Made by a program: the position numbers and the translations under genes. This document shows, one piece after another, positions 56,223-64,000 of a stretch of 64,000 bases of DNA (position 1 is the stretch's first letter; each line of letters starts with the position of its first letter). The notes beneath the pieces are model-generated. The model had not been told where the DNA came from, did no database searches, and saw nothing but the letters and a program-made list of their open reading frames with translations. Source of the DNA: Apus apus (Eukaryota; Chordata; Aves; Apodiformes; Apodidae); NCBI RefSeq assembly GCF_020740795.1, contig NC_067296.1:2395001-2459000 (forward strand), in the 5' to 3' direction.

Positions 56223-59199
56223 TTTTCTTACTGCTTGTGCAGCACTTCCCTGGCCAAGTGCAGGACAGCTGAGCTGTGTCTCTGTCCTCTCTAGATGGCA
56301 ACCACAAGCCACCAGTTCTTAGCATCAACCTGGCAGCAGTGGCCACCAGTCCTCTTGGTTCAAAATGCTCTTTTTTTTTTTCCTCTTGGGAATCTAGCAC
56401 CAGTCTCACTTCCAAAGCAAATTGTGCCTGAGCCTCAAACCATCTGTACTTGTGATCCCAGAGGCAGCTGCCATCCCTGGAAGACAAACTGCAGCTCATC
56501 CCAGGTCCCGTATTAACCGGGTCTTTGCAGACAGTTGGTTTTTGTGCTGTGCTGGGGCAGGACCTTAAGCTGCAAGTCAATTCTTTCCCCAGGGAAGTAA
56601 TTGGAACAGTTCTTTTAACAGCCCTGGCGTCCACATTGCTGCCCCTGTGAGCAGATAACTGGGAATGAACCCCTTCTGGTACCGAGGTGTTGGAACAATG
56701 CGGGCGTGTAGTAAGGAACTGAACTAGAAGTAATTTGTCTGAGTCAGACTTTTCGGATACATAAGTTGCACTCCCTGCCCCTCCCCCAGTGCATTGTTTG
56801 GGGAATGGAGTCCCCTGGCTGTGTTCCTTTTTTTTATTAGCATTAAAACCAAAAGAAACAAGAGAGACAGTTGGGAAGCCACCTGCAAGTCGGGCAAATG
56901 TTTTAAGAATCACAAAAGTGCCATTTTCTTCCCCCTGGGCCCTGATAGGTTTTGAATTTTAAGGTGAACATGGTTTTGTTTGTCTCCATCGACTGCATTT
57001 TACCTTGTTATTTCATCCTTGGCACCTGCCTGTGAGAGGCTGAGGGCCTCTGAAAAGGAGCAGAGTGTCTCAACACTTAGTTTGTCCAAAATGAGTATTT
57101 TTATGGATAAAACTGAAGCGTTCATTTGAAAATGATGCTCCTTCAGATTTGCAGCCTCTTTTGGAGGCGGTTGTAAAGGTTAATGAATCAAACTGATCAA
57201 AAGTTTTCAGCAAGCCTTGAAGAGCAGGACTGACTCTACTGATTAATCATTTATTTAATGAAGGAACAAAGCAAGCTGAGGGTTATTTACTGCTGCTGCA
57301 TGCTGCCCTGGCATACCCACTGTGCCCCACTTCTCTGTGGAGGACAGCTTGTTGCTGGTTCTGGCTGTCAGGGTGGCTGAAGAACCATTTCCAGGCAAAT
57401 TGCATTATTTAATAAAAGTGAAAATGAAATGAGGGCATGACATTCGGTTCAGCTGAGATTTTACCCTGCTGTGTTTGATCCTTTTCCCTCAAGGGGAGGG
57501 TATTTCTGAAAGAAAAGCTTGTGCTTGGCCAATTAGTGCCACAAGAGAAGTGGGTGCTGGGAGGTGTGAGGCTGTGGTGACAGTGTGACAATGTGCTTGG
57601 TCCTGGTCACTGTCCCCCTGTCTGGGCAGTCCCCAGCCCTGCTCCAGCCTGGGGCAGGAGGGGAGGCTGCAGGAGAGCTTTGCTGTTGGTGCTGCCAGAC
57701 CTCCTTGCCCTGGTAGAGCAGTTCAAGCTCTGCTTTAAACCAAGCTGGGTGAGGGGGGAGAAGTGCAGGGATGACTTCTGGCTGCTGAATTAGACAAAAA
57801 CCTGGTGTCTGTGGGGACCCTTGTGACTGCACGTGAAGACCTGCAGCCAGCTGGGGGCTGGCACGGATGGCTGGAGCTAGTGGAGCAAGCAGAACCCTGT
57901 GCAGATGCCCTCAGAGGGGAAAGTGCTGTGCCTCCAACTCATTTTCCCTGCATCAGCACAAACACGACCTTTGGATGATCCTCCAAGCCATGAGTTGTTT
58001 CCTGTTGGTCAGGTTGTGTTTGTCCTCCTGGACCATGCCAACCTGAGCAGCATGTGTGCCATTTTCTGACACTGTGTTTGAAATCCAGCAGATAAGGGAG
58101 GAGAGAAAACAGGGCGTGATGCAGTGTCATGTCTGTCTGCCACTGTTAATATTTTAGGGGGGCTAATCTTCAATTTTCAACCTGTGTGTTCCTGCCAGAT
58201 GGTTGGAGGCGGTAACTTGGTTTTTTTTTCTTAGAATAATTTTCATCTGTCTCATTTTCTTATGAAACTGGTGTTGAGGAGGGGGAAAAGCAATTGAAAT
58301 GCTTTGCAGGACAAGTATTATTACCTTGCTTTTGGTGTATGTATATTTTGTGCTGATAATTGCTGTGTAATCCAGGCCCTGATCTTCTGCCTCTGTGAAG
58401 CTGAGAACATAAACTCAGGTAACTTGATGATGCTGATCAGGATGCTTGTAGGGATATCTCAGTTTGGGGTTTTAAAACCATGCAAAAGAGGGGGCAGAGG
58501 GTTGTTGGAGCAGCCCTGTCCACTCTGAGTTGACTTCTTGTGCAGCATCAAGCCAAGACTTCCTGCCAAACTCACTTGGAGGATATTTCTGTATCATCAC
58601 TCACGGAATCTTACAAACCCCTCCTTTCTGCAATCATAATAAAAACCTGATTTTTGCTTTTTTTTTTTTTTTTTTACTGTCATCATTATTAAACTAAAAG
58701 ATATGAAGAAATGCTTCATGGTGCTACTGGTGCTGTAGGTAGAGGAGTCATGCCCAGAGTCATGTCCTTGTGTTACCAGCTGCTCCCGTTGCCAGGAGGT
58801 GACTTGGCAGCCTGGGTTCCAGCTTTCCCTTCGGTGCAGGGTCCAGCAAACACCCCTGGGCCTGCGTCTGTCCCGATATCCGTGGCAATCGAAACCCACT
58901 GGAATTCTGCCGGGTAAAATCCAACCGGGGCATAAAAGCAACCTGCCAGATACCCACGGAGCCAGGATCCCTCCTGCCCCGCCTGCCAGGCAGCTCCTCT
59001 CCGGGGGGTGTCTCCGCTGCAGGGCGAGGCTGCGCAGGGCACAGGATCCATCCTCTTTTTTTCCCTCGGGAAGAGCCTCTCCCTGCCCTTCTTCCCGCAT
59101 CCCCCTTTCATCCCGCATCCCAACCGCCCGCCCCTCCCTCCGCCACCCCCCCCCCCCCCCACACCCGCCCCCTCCTTTCCCCGCCCCCTTTCCGCAACC

Positions 59200-59355
59200 G
59201 CCCAATCAGCGAGCGGCAGCGCCCGTCCCTTCGTCCTCGCTGACCAATCGGACGCCCCTTCCTCGCCTGGCCTCGCCGGGCTCGGCCAATCAGGAGGCGG
59301 CCTGCAGGTTTGGCGCCGCTTTCGCGGCAAAAAAGGAATTTGGCGCGCAAAGGAG
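59200..59355 (+). promoter_or_regulatory. E2F1: E2F1 proximal promoter: CCAAT array and E2F sites
   Basis: CCAAT boxes at 59202-59206, 59244-59248 and 59286-59290 are spaced exactly 42 bp apart. They are followed by three E2F-type elements: TTTGGCGCC (59309), TTTCGCGGCAAAA (59320) and TTTGGCGCGCAAA (59339-59351). The mammalian E2F1 promoter is known to be self-regulated through E2F sites near the start site and to use NF-Y and Sp1, so this arrangement predicts G1/S-regulated expression. A GC box (CCCCGCCCCC) lies just upstream. No TATA box. Confidence 0.85.
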
Positions 59356-59419
59356 CGCGCGCGCGGGGGCCCCCGGCGCGCCCCGGCGATTAGGGCGGCG
59401 GGCGCGGAGCCGAGCGGCC

Positions 59420-59494
59420 ATGGCCCCGCTCCTTCCCCCTGCCCTGCCCGCCGGCCCGGCCCCGGTGCCGGCCCCGGTGCCGGTGGCCATGTGA
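59420..59494 (+). CDS. Upstream ORF of E2F1 (24 codons)
   Basis: An ATG in a strong context (ggccATGg) opens a 24-codon Ala/Pro-rich frame that ends at TGA 59492-59494. It is in the same frame as E2F1, and only one codon (GCC) separates its stop from the E2F1 ATG. It is translated only if transcription starts upstream of 59420, which the position of the E2F sites makes plausible. Its product is probably not functional as a peptide. Confidence 0.45.
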   Translation: MAPLLPPALPAGPAPVPAPVPVAM

Positions 59495-59497
59495 GCC

Positions 59498-59686
59498 ATG
59501 GCGGCGGGCGGCGCGGCGGGGCTGGCGGCGCTGCTGGGCAGCGCTTCCCCGCACCTCCTCATCGTCTCCGCCGCCGAGGAACCGGCGGGAGGCGGACACA
59601 CCGAGACCGACCTCCTGCTTTTCGCCACGCCGCAGCCCGCCCGCCCGGGAGATGCACCGAGACGGCCCGCGCTGGGCAGACCCCCG
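59498..59686 (+). CDS. E2F1: E2F1 coding exon 1
   Basis: Encodes [14 protein letters not shown] through [13 protein letters not shown] and PALGRPP. Donor GTAAAC. The frame stays open into intron 1, so the donor rather than a stop defines the end. Confidence 0.92.
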
Positions 59687-62600
59687 GTAAACCGCGGGGG
59701 GGACGGGAGGGAAGGGGGGCAGCGCGGGGGCCCCTGCGGGCTGTGGCGGGGCCGGGTCACGTACACCGGGCTGTGTCCCGGGCCGTGCCGAGCTGGGCTA
59801 TGCAGCGGGCCGTGCCATACTGGGTCGTGCCATATGCCGGGCCGCGTCGGGCCGTGCAATCCATCGGGCCGTGTCAGACCGGGCCGCGTCGAGCCGGGCT
59901 GCCTGTACCGTGCAGGGCTGCACCTCGGGCCGAGCTGTGCCGTGCCCCTGTGCCCTGTGCCCTGTGCCGTGCCCGGCCGCACACCTGCTGAGCCCGGCCC
60001 TGCCCCAGCACCGCTCCGGAAGCCGCAGGCCCGGGGCTGGGCCGTGCTTTGCCTCCCCTTCCTGCGGCCCACGCCTGCTCCGGGCGCTCCCCGCTGCGTG
60101 GCTGGGCCCCCCGCGCCTGGGCCAGCCCTCTCGTGTCCCCGCTGGCATGTGTGGCAGCCAGGGAGCCGCTCCCAACAACCCCCTTCCCGCCGGGAGTGGG
60201 GGCTCCCGTCCCCCCCGGCGCTGTGGGATCCCTCGGGGGGTCCCTCGCAGCCCCCCTCCGTCGTGGTGCCGCGGGGGGGGCCGCTCCCCTGAGGAGCCCC
60301 GTCCCTTGCAGGTGAAGAGGAAGCTGAACTTGGAGACGGATCACCAGTACATAGCAGAGAGCCTGCCGGTGGGCCGGGGCAAGGCCAGGAACCCTGCTAA
60401 AGGTACCAGGCCCCCTCCCCTGACACCCCCCAGCAGCCAGCCCTACCCGGAGCAGGGGGTTCCACAGCTCTGCTCTGTCACTCTGAGCTCGTCTCTGGCT
60501 GCTTCTCCCCATCCCTTTGTGTTGGTTTGGAGAGGCTGCTCCCGGGGCTGGGCTGTTTCTGGCCATTCTCACTCCGAGCCCTGCTGCTTGTCCCCTGGGC
60601 TGGTGGCACAGTTGTCCTGCCCATCTGCTGTGCACCATGCCAGCTCCATCCCCACCTGTGAGCTGTAGTTGCTGGCACGGTGTGGGTGCAGTGTCCCAGG
60701 TGGGCTCACCTGGACCCTCCATCCCCTACCCCCTGAGCCCTACCTGGCACCTCGGTGTCACGACTGAGCGCGGGTGTCAGAGCCCACGTCAGGTCCTGCA
60801 GCATCCTTCCCGTGGGGAGCTCGTGTTATTGCCTGGAGAAAGCAGATGGGTTTCATGGATGCCAGCCCTGGTCCACAAACCGCCTGCAAGCGCGAGGGAG
60901 GGGGAATGATTTGGGACATCTCAGCTCCAGCACTGGGTTTCCCTTGTGGCTAACCCACGGTTGTCCTTGGTGGCTGGCAGGGGCAAAGTCTCCTGGGGAG
61001 AAGTCCCGCTACGAAACCTCCCTGAACCTCACAACCAAGCGCTTCCTGGAGCTGCTGAGCCAGTCACCCGATGGCGTCGTGGACCTCAACTGGGCAGCCG
61101 AGGTCCTGAAGGTGCAGAAGAGGCGCATCTATGATATCACCAATGTCCTGGAGGGCATCCAGCTCATCACCAAGAAGTCTAAGAACAACATCCAGTGGCT
61201 GTATGTCCCTGGGTTGGGCTTGTGGGGCTCTGGTTGGTTGTCCTGTGGTTTTGGGGGAGCCACCTGGGCCAGGCTTGGGTTGGAGCAAGGGGGAGAAGAT
61301 CAGAGCAATGTCACCAGAACATCTGCTCGGGGCTTTGAGTGGTGGCTTCCCCTTCGTGTGGGCCTTGGGCGAGGGCTGTGCTTTGAGCACAGGTGGCTCC
61401 TGAGCATCAGCATCCCCGTGTTGGCTGCAGGTTCCCCTGGGCTCCCTGAGCCAGCCCAGAGGGCAGGGAGCTGCGTCCAGGCTCAAGGAGAGGACCCTAG
61501 AGCTGTCCCTTACTGAGAAATCCCTGCAATACTGATTCCCTGGGCACAGGGTGGGCTTTACCCTGGCTTAGGCTGGAGGACAGTCCCAGGGTGGAGCAGA
61601 GGGAGCCCAGGTTTGTCTGCTGATGGTTGTGGTGCTCCCCAGGGGCAGCCAGGCCAGCGTGGGAGCCCCCGGCCGGCACCGGCTGCTGGAGAAGGAGCTG
61701 CGGGAGCTGCAGGCGGCCGAGCGGCAGCTGGACGACCTGATCCAGATGTGCACGGTGCAGCTGCGCCTGCTCACCGAAGACCCCGCCAACCAGCAATATC
61801 CTTTGGAAGCAGGGCTGGGGATTGGGGCTGGCGGGGTGTGGGGAGGGAAGGGGGTTGATCCCTGCCCTGAGCCCGGCCAGGTGGAAGGCAGCGTCCCCGT
61901 GTCTGCTCCTTGACCCCTCACACCGCAGCCTACGTGACCTGCCAGGATCTCCGCAGCGTTGTGGACCCCTCAGAGCAAATGGTGATGGTTATCAAAGCCC
62001 CCCCGGAGACCCAGCTGCAGGTCTCAGACCCGGCAGAGGTGAGTTGGAGCCACCTTTCTGCTCCCCGTGTCTGCACAACCCGGCCCTGTCCTCCTTGGGC
62101 ATCCTTGCACCTCCTTATCATGCTCCTTTCCCTTTTCCCAGGCTTTCCAGGTCTCTGTGAGAAGCACTCAGGGCCCCATCGATGTCTTCCTTTGCCCCGA
62201 GGACAGCTCGGGGGTCTGTAGCCCTGTCAAGAGCCCCTTCAAAGCCCCCATAGAGGAGTCATCCCCTGGCCATTCGCAGCCCAGAGCCTCCCCGCTCCTG
62301 CATCCCGCCCAGGACGTGAACATGTCACTTATGCCTGGAGACCAAGGTGGGCAGCTGGGGCTGGGGACAAGGGCGGCTGCTGTGGTGGCACGGTGGCTCT
62401 GGCCAGGAGCTCTTGCTGTGTTTGCAGCTGTCAGCCCCTCTACTGTGGGCACAAGCAAGGAGCTGGGGTGATGCTTGGGCACCTCAGCAAGGCAGGGAGG
62501 GGGGGAAGGCAGGTTCTCCTGCATAGCCTGCTTTTCGGGGGGGTTTTACCAAGTATTGTGGGACTTAGGGCTGCTTCCCATCCCTGCAGAGCCGCTGCTG

Positions 62601-62840
62601 CCAGGGACGAGCGCGCTGCCCAGCAAGGGCCCAGCAGAGGAGGTGAACCTCTCACCACTGGCCTCCATGGACGCCCTCCTGGAGCAGAGCAGGGAGGATT
62701 TTTCAGGTTTCTTGGCAGATGAGTTCATCAACCTGTCCCCGCCGCAGGCACAGGACTATCACTTTGGCCTGGAAGAGGGCGAGGGCATCAGCGAGCTCTT
62801 TGACTGTGACTTTGGGGACTTCACACCCTTGGACTTCTGA
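59498..62840 (+). CDS. E2F1: E2F1 transcription factor (complete)
   Basis: DNA-binding partner of DP proteins that drives G1/S genes and is held in check by RB. Seven exons (59498-59686, 60312-60402, 60981-61200, 61643-61795, 61924-62038, 62142-62346, 62590-62840) join in frame to 407 residues (human 437). Residues 64-71 VKRKLNLE form the cyclin A docking motif. The winged-helix DNA-binding domain lies at about 103-167 with the recognition RRIYD at 141-145. A leucine-rich dimerisation helix follows ([20 protein letters not shown]), then the marked-box region ([19 protein letters not shown]). The C-terminal 28 residues ([20 protein letters not shown] and on) are the RB-binding transactivation domain. 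The intron after residue 217 is AT-AC. N-terminal sequence before residue 50 is poorly conserved, as expected. Confidence 0.97.
59745..59995 (+). repeat. Degenerate GC repeat in E2F1 intron 1
   Basis: Irregular reiteration of CGGGCCGTGCC-like and CCCTGTGC-like units over about 250 bp. Boundaries and unit length are loose. Confidence 0.6.
60312..60402 (+). CDS. E2F1: E2F1 coding exon 2
   Basis: Encodes [20 protein letters not shown] to RNPAK plus one base. Acceptor TTGCAG, donor GTACCA. Confidence 0.95.
60981..61200 (+). CDS. E2F1: E2F1 coding exon 3 (DNA-binding domain)
   Basis: Encodes [20 protein letters not shown] through [20 protein letters not shown] to NNIQW plus two bases. Donor GTATGT. 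Confidence 0.97.
61643..61795 (+). CDS. E2F1: E2F1 coding exon 4 (dimerisation helix)
   Basis: Encodes [20 protein letters not shown] through [10 protein letters not shown] plus CA of the next codon. There is no GT donor here; the exon is followed by ATATCCTTT, the U12-type AT-AC donor. Confidence 0.93.
61796..61923 (+). other. E2F1: E2F1 intron 4, U12-type AT-AC
   Basis: 128-bp intron with donor ATATCCTTT, a branch-point-like TCCTTGAC at 61907-61914 and a terminal AC at 61922-61923, 10 bases after the branch A. Removing it gives a frame and phase-2 junction equivalent to human (Q-H-A-A-Y against Q-R-L-A-Y). Confidence 0.9.
61924..62038 (+). CDS. E2F1: E2F1 coding exon 5 (marked box, part)
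   Basis: Encodes [20 protein letters not shown] through [11 protein letters not shown]. Starts after AC at 61923; donor GTGAGT; ends in phase 0. Confidence 0.93.
62142..62346 (+). CDS. E2F1: E2F1 coding exon 6
   Basis: Encodes [20 protein letters not shown] through [10 protein letters not shown] plus one base. Acceptor CCCAG, donor GTGGGC. Confidence 0.95.
62590..62840 (+). CDS. E2F1: E2F1 coding exon 7 (transactivation and RB binding)
   Basis: Encodes [20 protein letters not shown] through the C-terminal acidic segment ending FGDFTPLDF. Stop TGA at 62838-62840. Confidence 0.97.
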
Positions 62841-63404
62841 GGCTCTGCCCAGATGCTCGTGGGGGAACTGCCAGGTTGAGGAGGGGGGTACCCCTGGAGC
62901 CCTGCCCTCACAGGCAGGGCAGGGCAGGGCAGGCAGCCCCTCATCTGCAGTGCCCACAGCTCCTCTCCCTGTCCTTGCAATATTTTCTTCTTACCCCTCC
63001 AGCCCCCCCAGCCTGGTGGGGGACAGTGCTGTCCCTGGCTCCAGCCCCACGAGGGAGATGCCAGGGTGGGGGGGTCCCACCTTGAGGGACCCCCTGCAGG
63101 GTTCTGATCGTGGGGGAGGGGGTGGGCTGCCCAAGGCAGAGCTGTTGCCCCCCACCCCAGGTGCCCGTTACAGAGCTTTAAGCAGTCCTGTGTATAGATT
63201 TGATTAATTTATTATTGTCCCCTGGGGACAGGGTTTAATTACGGGGTGGGGGGGGGGGGGGCTGAGGGGGCCATGCAGCAGAGTGGGGGTGCAGAGAGGT
63301 TTTGTCATGCTGGGAAGGGGGTGGCTGAGACGCAGGGGGGGGCTGGGTCAGGGCTGTGTCCCCTCTTGCATGAGGGGACTGCCCACAGCCCAGCTGAGTG
63401 TGGG

Positions 63405-63424
63405 GTATTTATTTATTATTTATG
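63405..63424 (+). promoter_or_regulatory. E2F1: AU-rich element in the E2F1 3' UTR
   Basis: Three ATTTA pentamers (63407, 63411 and 63418, the first two overlapping) inside an otherwise G-rich UTR. Such clusters usually shorten mRNA half-life, which suits a cell-cycle regulator; the effect here is inferred. Confidence 0.6.
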
Positions 63425-63897
63425 GCATGTGGGAGCTCTCCCAGGATGTGGGGGGGACAGGAGGGAGAGGGAGGGGGGATGGTGCTGATGGAGGGGACAC
63501 AGAGGGTCTTGCCAGGGACTCACCACCAGCACATCCTGACTGCTCGTGGCCAAAACGGGGCAGCTGGCGAGGCCCCTGTGGTGGCAGGTGGCTGTGGGAG
63601 GGGGGGGACAGGGCTGGTGGCCCTGGGACCATGTGCTTGTCTCCTTGGGGGGACACAGGGGTGTCCTGGTGGGCTGCATCTCTGTGGGCGAGGACCCAAT
63701 GCTGTCTCCAGGCTCTTCCCCTCCCCATGCAGCTGTTCAGCCTCTCGGCTCCATTTCCCCCCTCTCGGGTCCACTGGGGCTGGGAGAGGCAGAGGGGAGG
63801 AGAAGGGGGGTCCCAGAGCCCCCCAGGGCTGGGCTGGAGACGCACTTTCACTTTTACTGCCTTTTAACAAGCTTGTGTTCCTCTGAGCTTCGTGTTT

Positions 63898-63903
63898 AAT
63901 AAA
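63898..63903 (+). terminator. E2F1: E2F1 polyadenylation signal
   Basis: AATAAA followed within 30 bases by a GT-rich stretch (GGCCTCGGGTG). It is the only canonical hexamer after the stop codon that I see. The remaining 75 bases of the window hold nothing recognisable. Confidence 0.85.
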
Positions 63904-64000
63904 AATTTCTACTGACTTTGGCCTCGGGTGCAGGGCTGTGCTCAGGTGGCTTGGGGGTGTCAGGGGTGGTGGGGACCCCAACCTGAGAAACCAAGGGGCT

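Larger units (their letters stand above)
53382..59160. other. PXMP4 3' UTR and intergenic DNA before E2F1
   Basis: About 5.8 kb with no coding gene I can support. The first canonical AATAAA after the PXMP4 stop is at 54531-54536, which would give a 3' UTR of about 1.15 kb. Others follow, for example at 57411. Two short CR1 tails are present. A patch around 56.5-56.8 kb looks less AT-rich and contains an AP-1-type TGAGTCA site, but has no recognised function. Confidence 0.6.
58960..60320. promoter_or_regulatory. E2F1 CpG island
   Basis: GC- and CpG-rich block covering the E2F1 promoter, exon 1 and most of intron 1, contrasting with AT-rich DNA to the left. It includes a C run of about 16 at 59145-59160 that is prone to sequencing error. 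Confidence 0.8.
62841..63925 (+). other. E2F1: E2F1 3' UTR
   Basis: About 1.08 kb from the stop to shortly after the AATAAA at 63898. It is G-rich with long G runs (63243-63260 and others), broken by two AT-rich islands, at about 63195-63240 and 63405-63424. Confidence 0.8.

Noticed and set aside
56194-56913. 239-codon minus-strand ORF between PXMP4 and E2F1
   Set aside because: The frame begins with GTG, not ATG, has no internal Met for more than 130 codons, overlaps a CR1 tail at its end, and matches no family I know.
59008-59991. 327-codon plus-strand ORF over the E2F1 promoter
   Set aside because: It runs out of frame through E2F1 exon 1 and the CpG island; composition reflects GC content only.

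Overview
The window is vertebrate nuclear DNA, almost certainly from a bird. Introns are small, and about 17 fragments of the CR1 retrotransposon carry the avian-type 3' end, which reads roughly 'ctagatgatctttaaggtcc' followed by an ATTCTATG-like tail. The gene order also fits. Relative to human 20q11.22 (E2F1, PXMP4, ZNF341, CHMP4B) the same four neighbours appear in mirror order, with all relative orientations kept. The bird lineage is not resolved; several near-identical CR1 tails suggest a lineage with fairly recent CR1 activity.

Layout. From 1 to 23048 (minus strand) lies CHMP4B, an ESCRT-III subunit. Its first four coding exons are present and the last short exon is beyond the left edge. 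Intron 1 is 18.4 kb and holds CR1 fragments, minisatellites and simple repeats but no gene I can support. The CHMP4B CpG-island promoter lies around 22.5-23.6 kb. From 23.6 to 27.9 kb is the gap to the 3' end of ZNF341. From 27880 to 49403 (minus) is ZNF341, a zinc-finger transcription factor, complete in 15 coding exons (841 aa). A 904-bp GC-rich bidirectional promoter, filled mostly by a minisatellite, separates its start codon from that of PXMP4. PXMP4 (plus, 50308-53381) is a peroxisomal membrane protein with 4 exons and 221 aa. After 5.6 kb of 3' UTR and intergenic DNA comes the E2F1 promoter, then E2F1 (plus, 59498-62840, 7 exons, 407 aa) with a 3' UTR ending near 63.92 kb.

Exon joins were worked out by hand from splice dinucleotides, phase and the known family proteins. 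All four reading frames close without a frameshift. The genes are unrelated housekeeping or regulatory genes in a conserved neighbourhood, not an operon or a functional system. I found no evidence of an undescribed multi-gene system. The items most worth a second look are an AT-AC (U12-type) intron in E2F1, an in-frame upstream ORF that stops one codon before the E2F1 start, three CCAAT boxes spaced exactly 42 bp apart upstream of E2F motifs, and the minisatellite inside the ZNF341/PXMP4 promoter.
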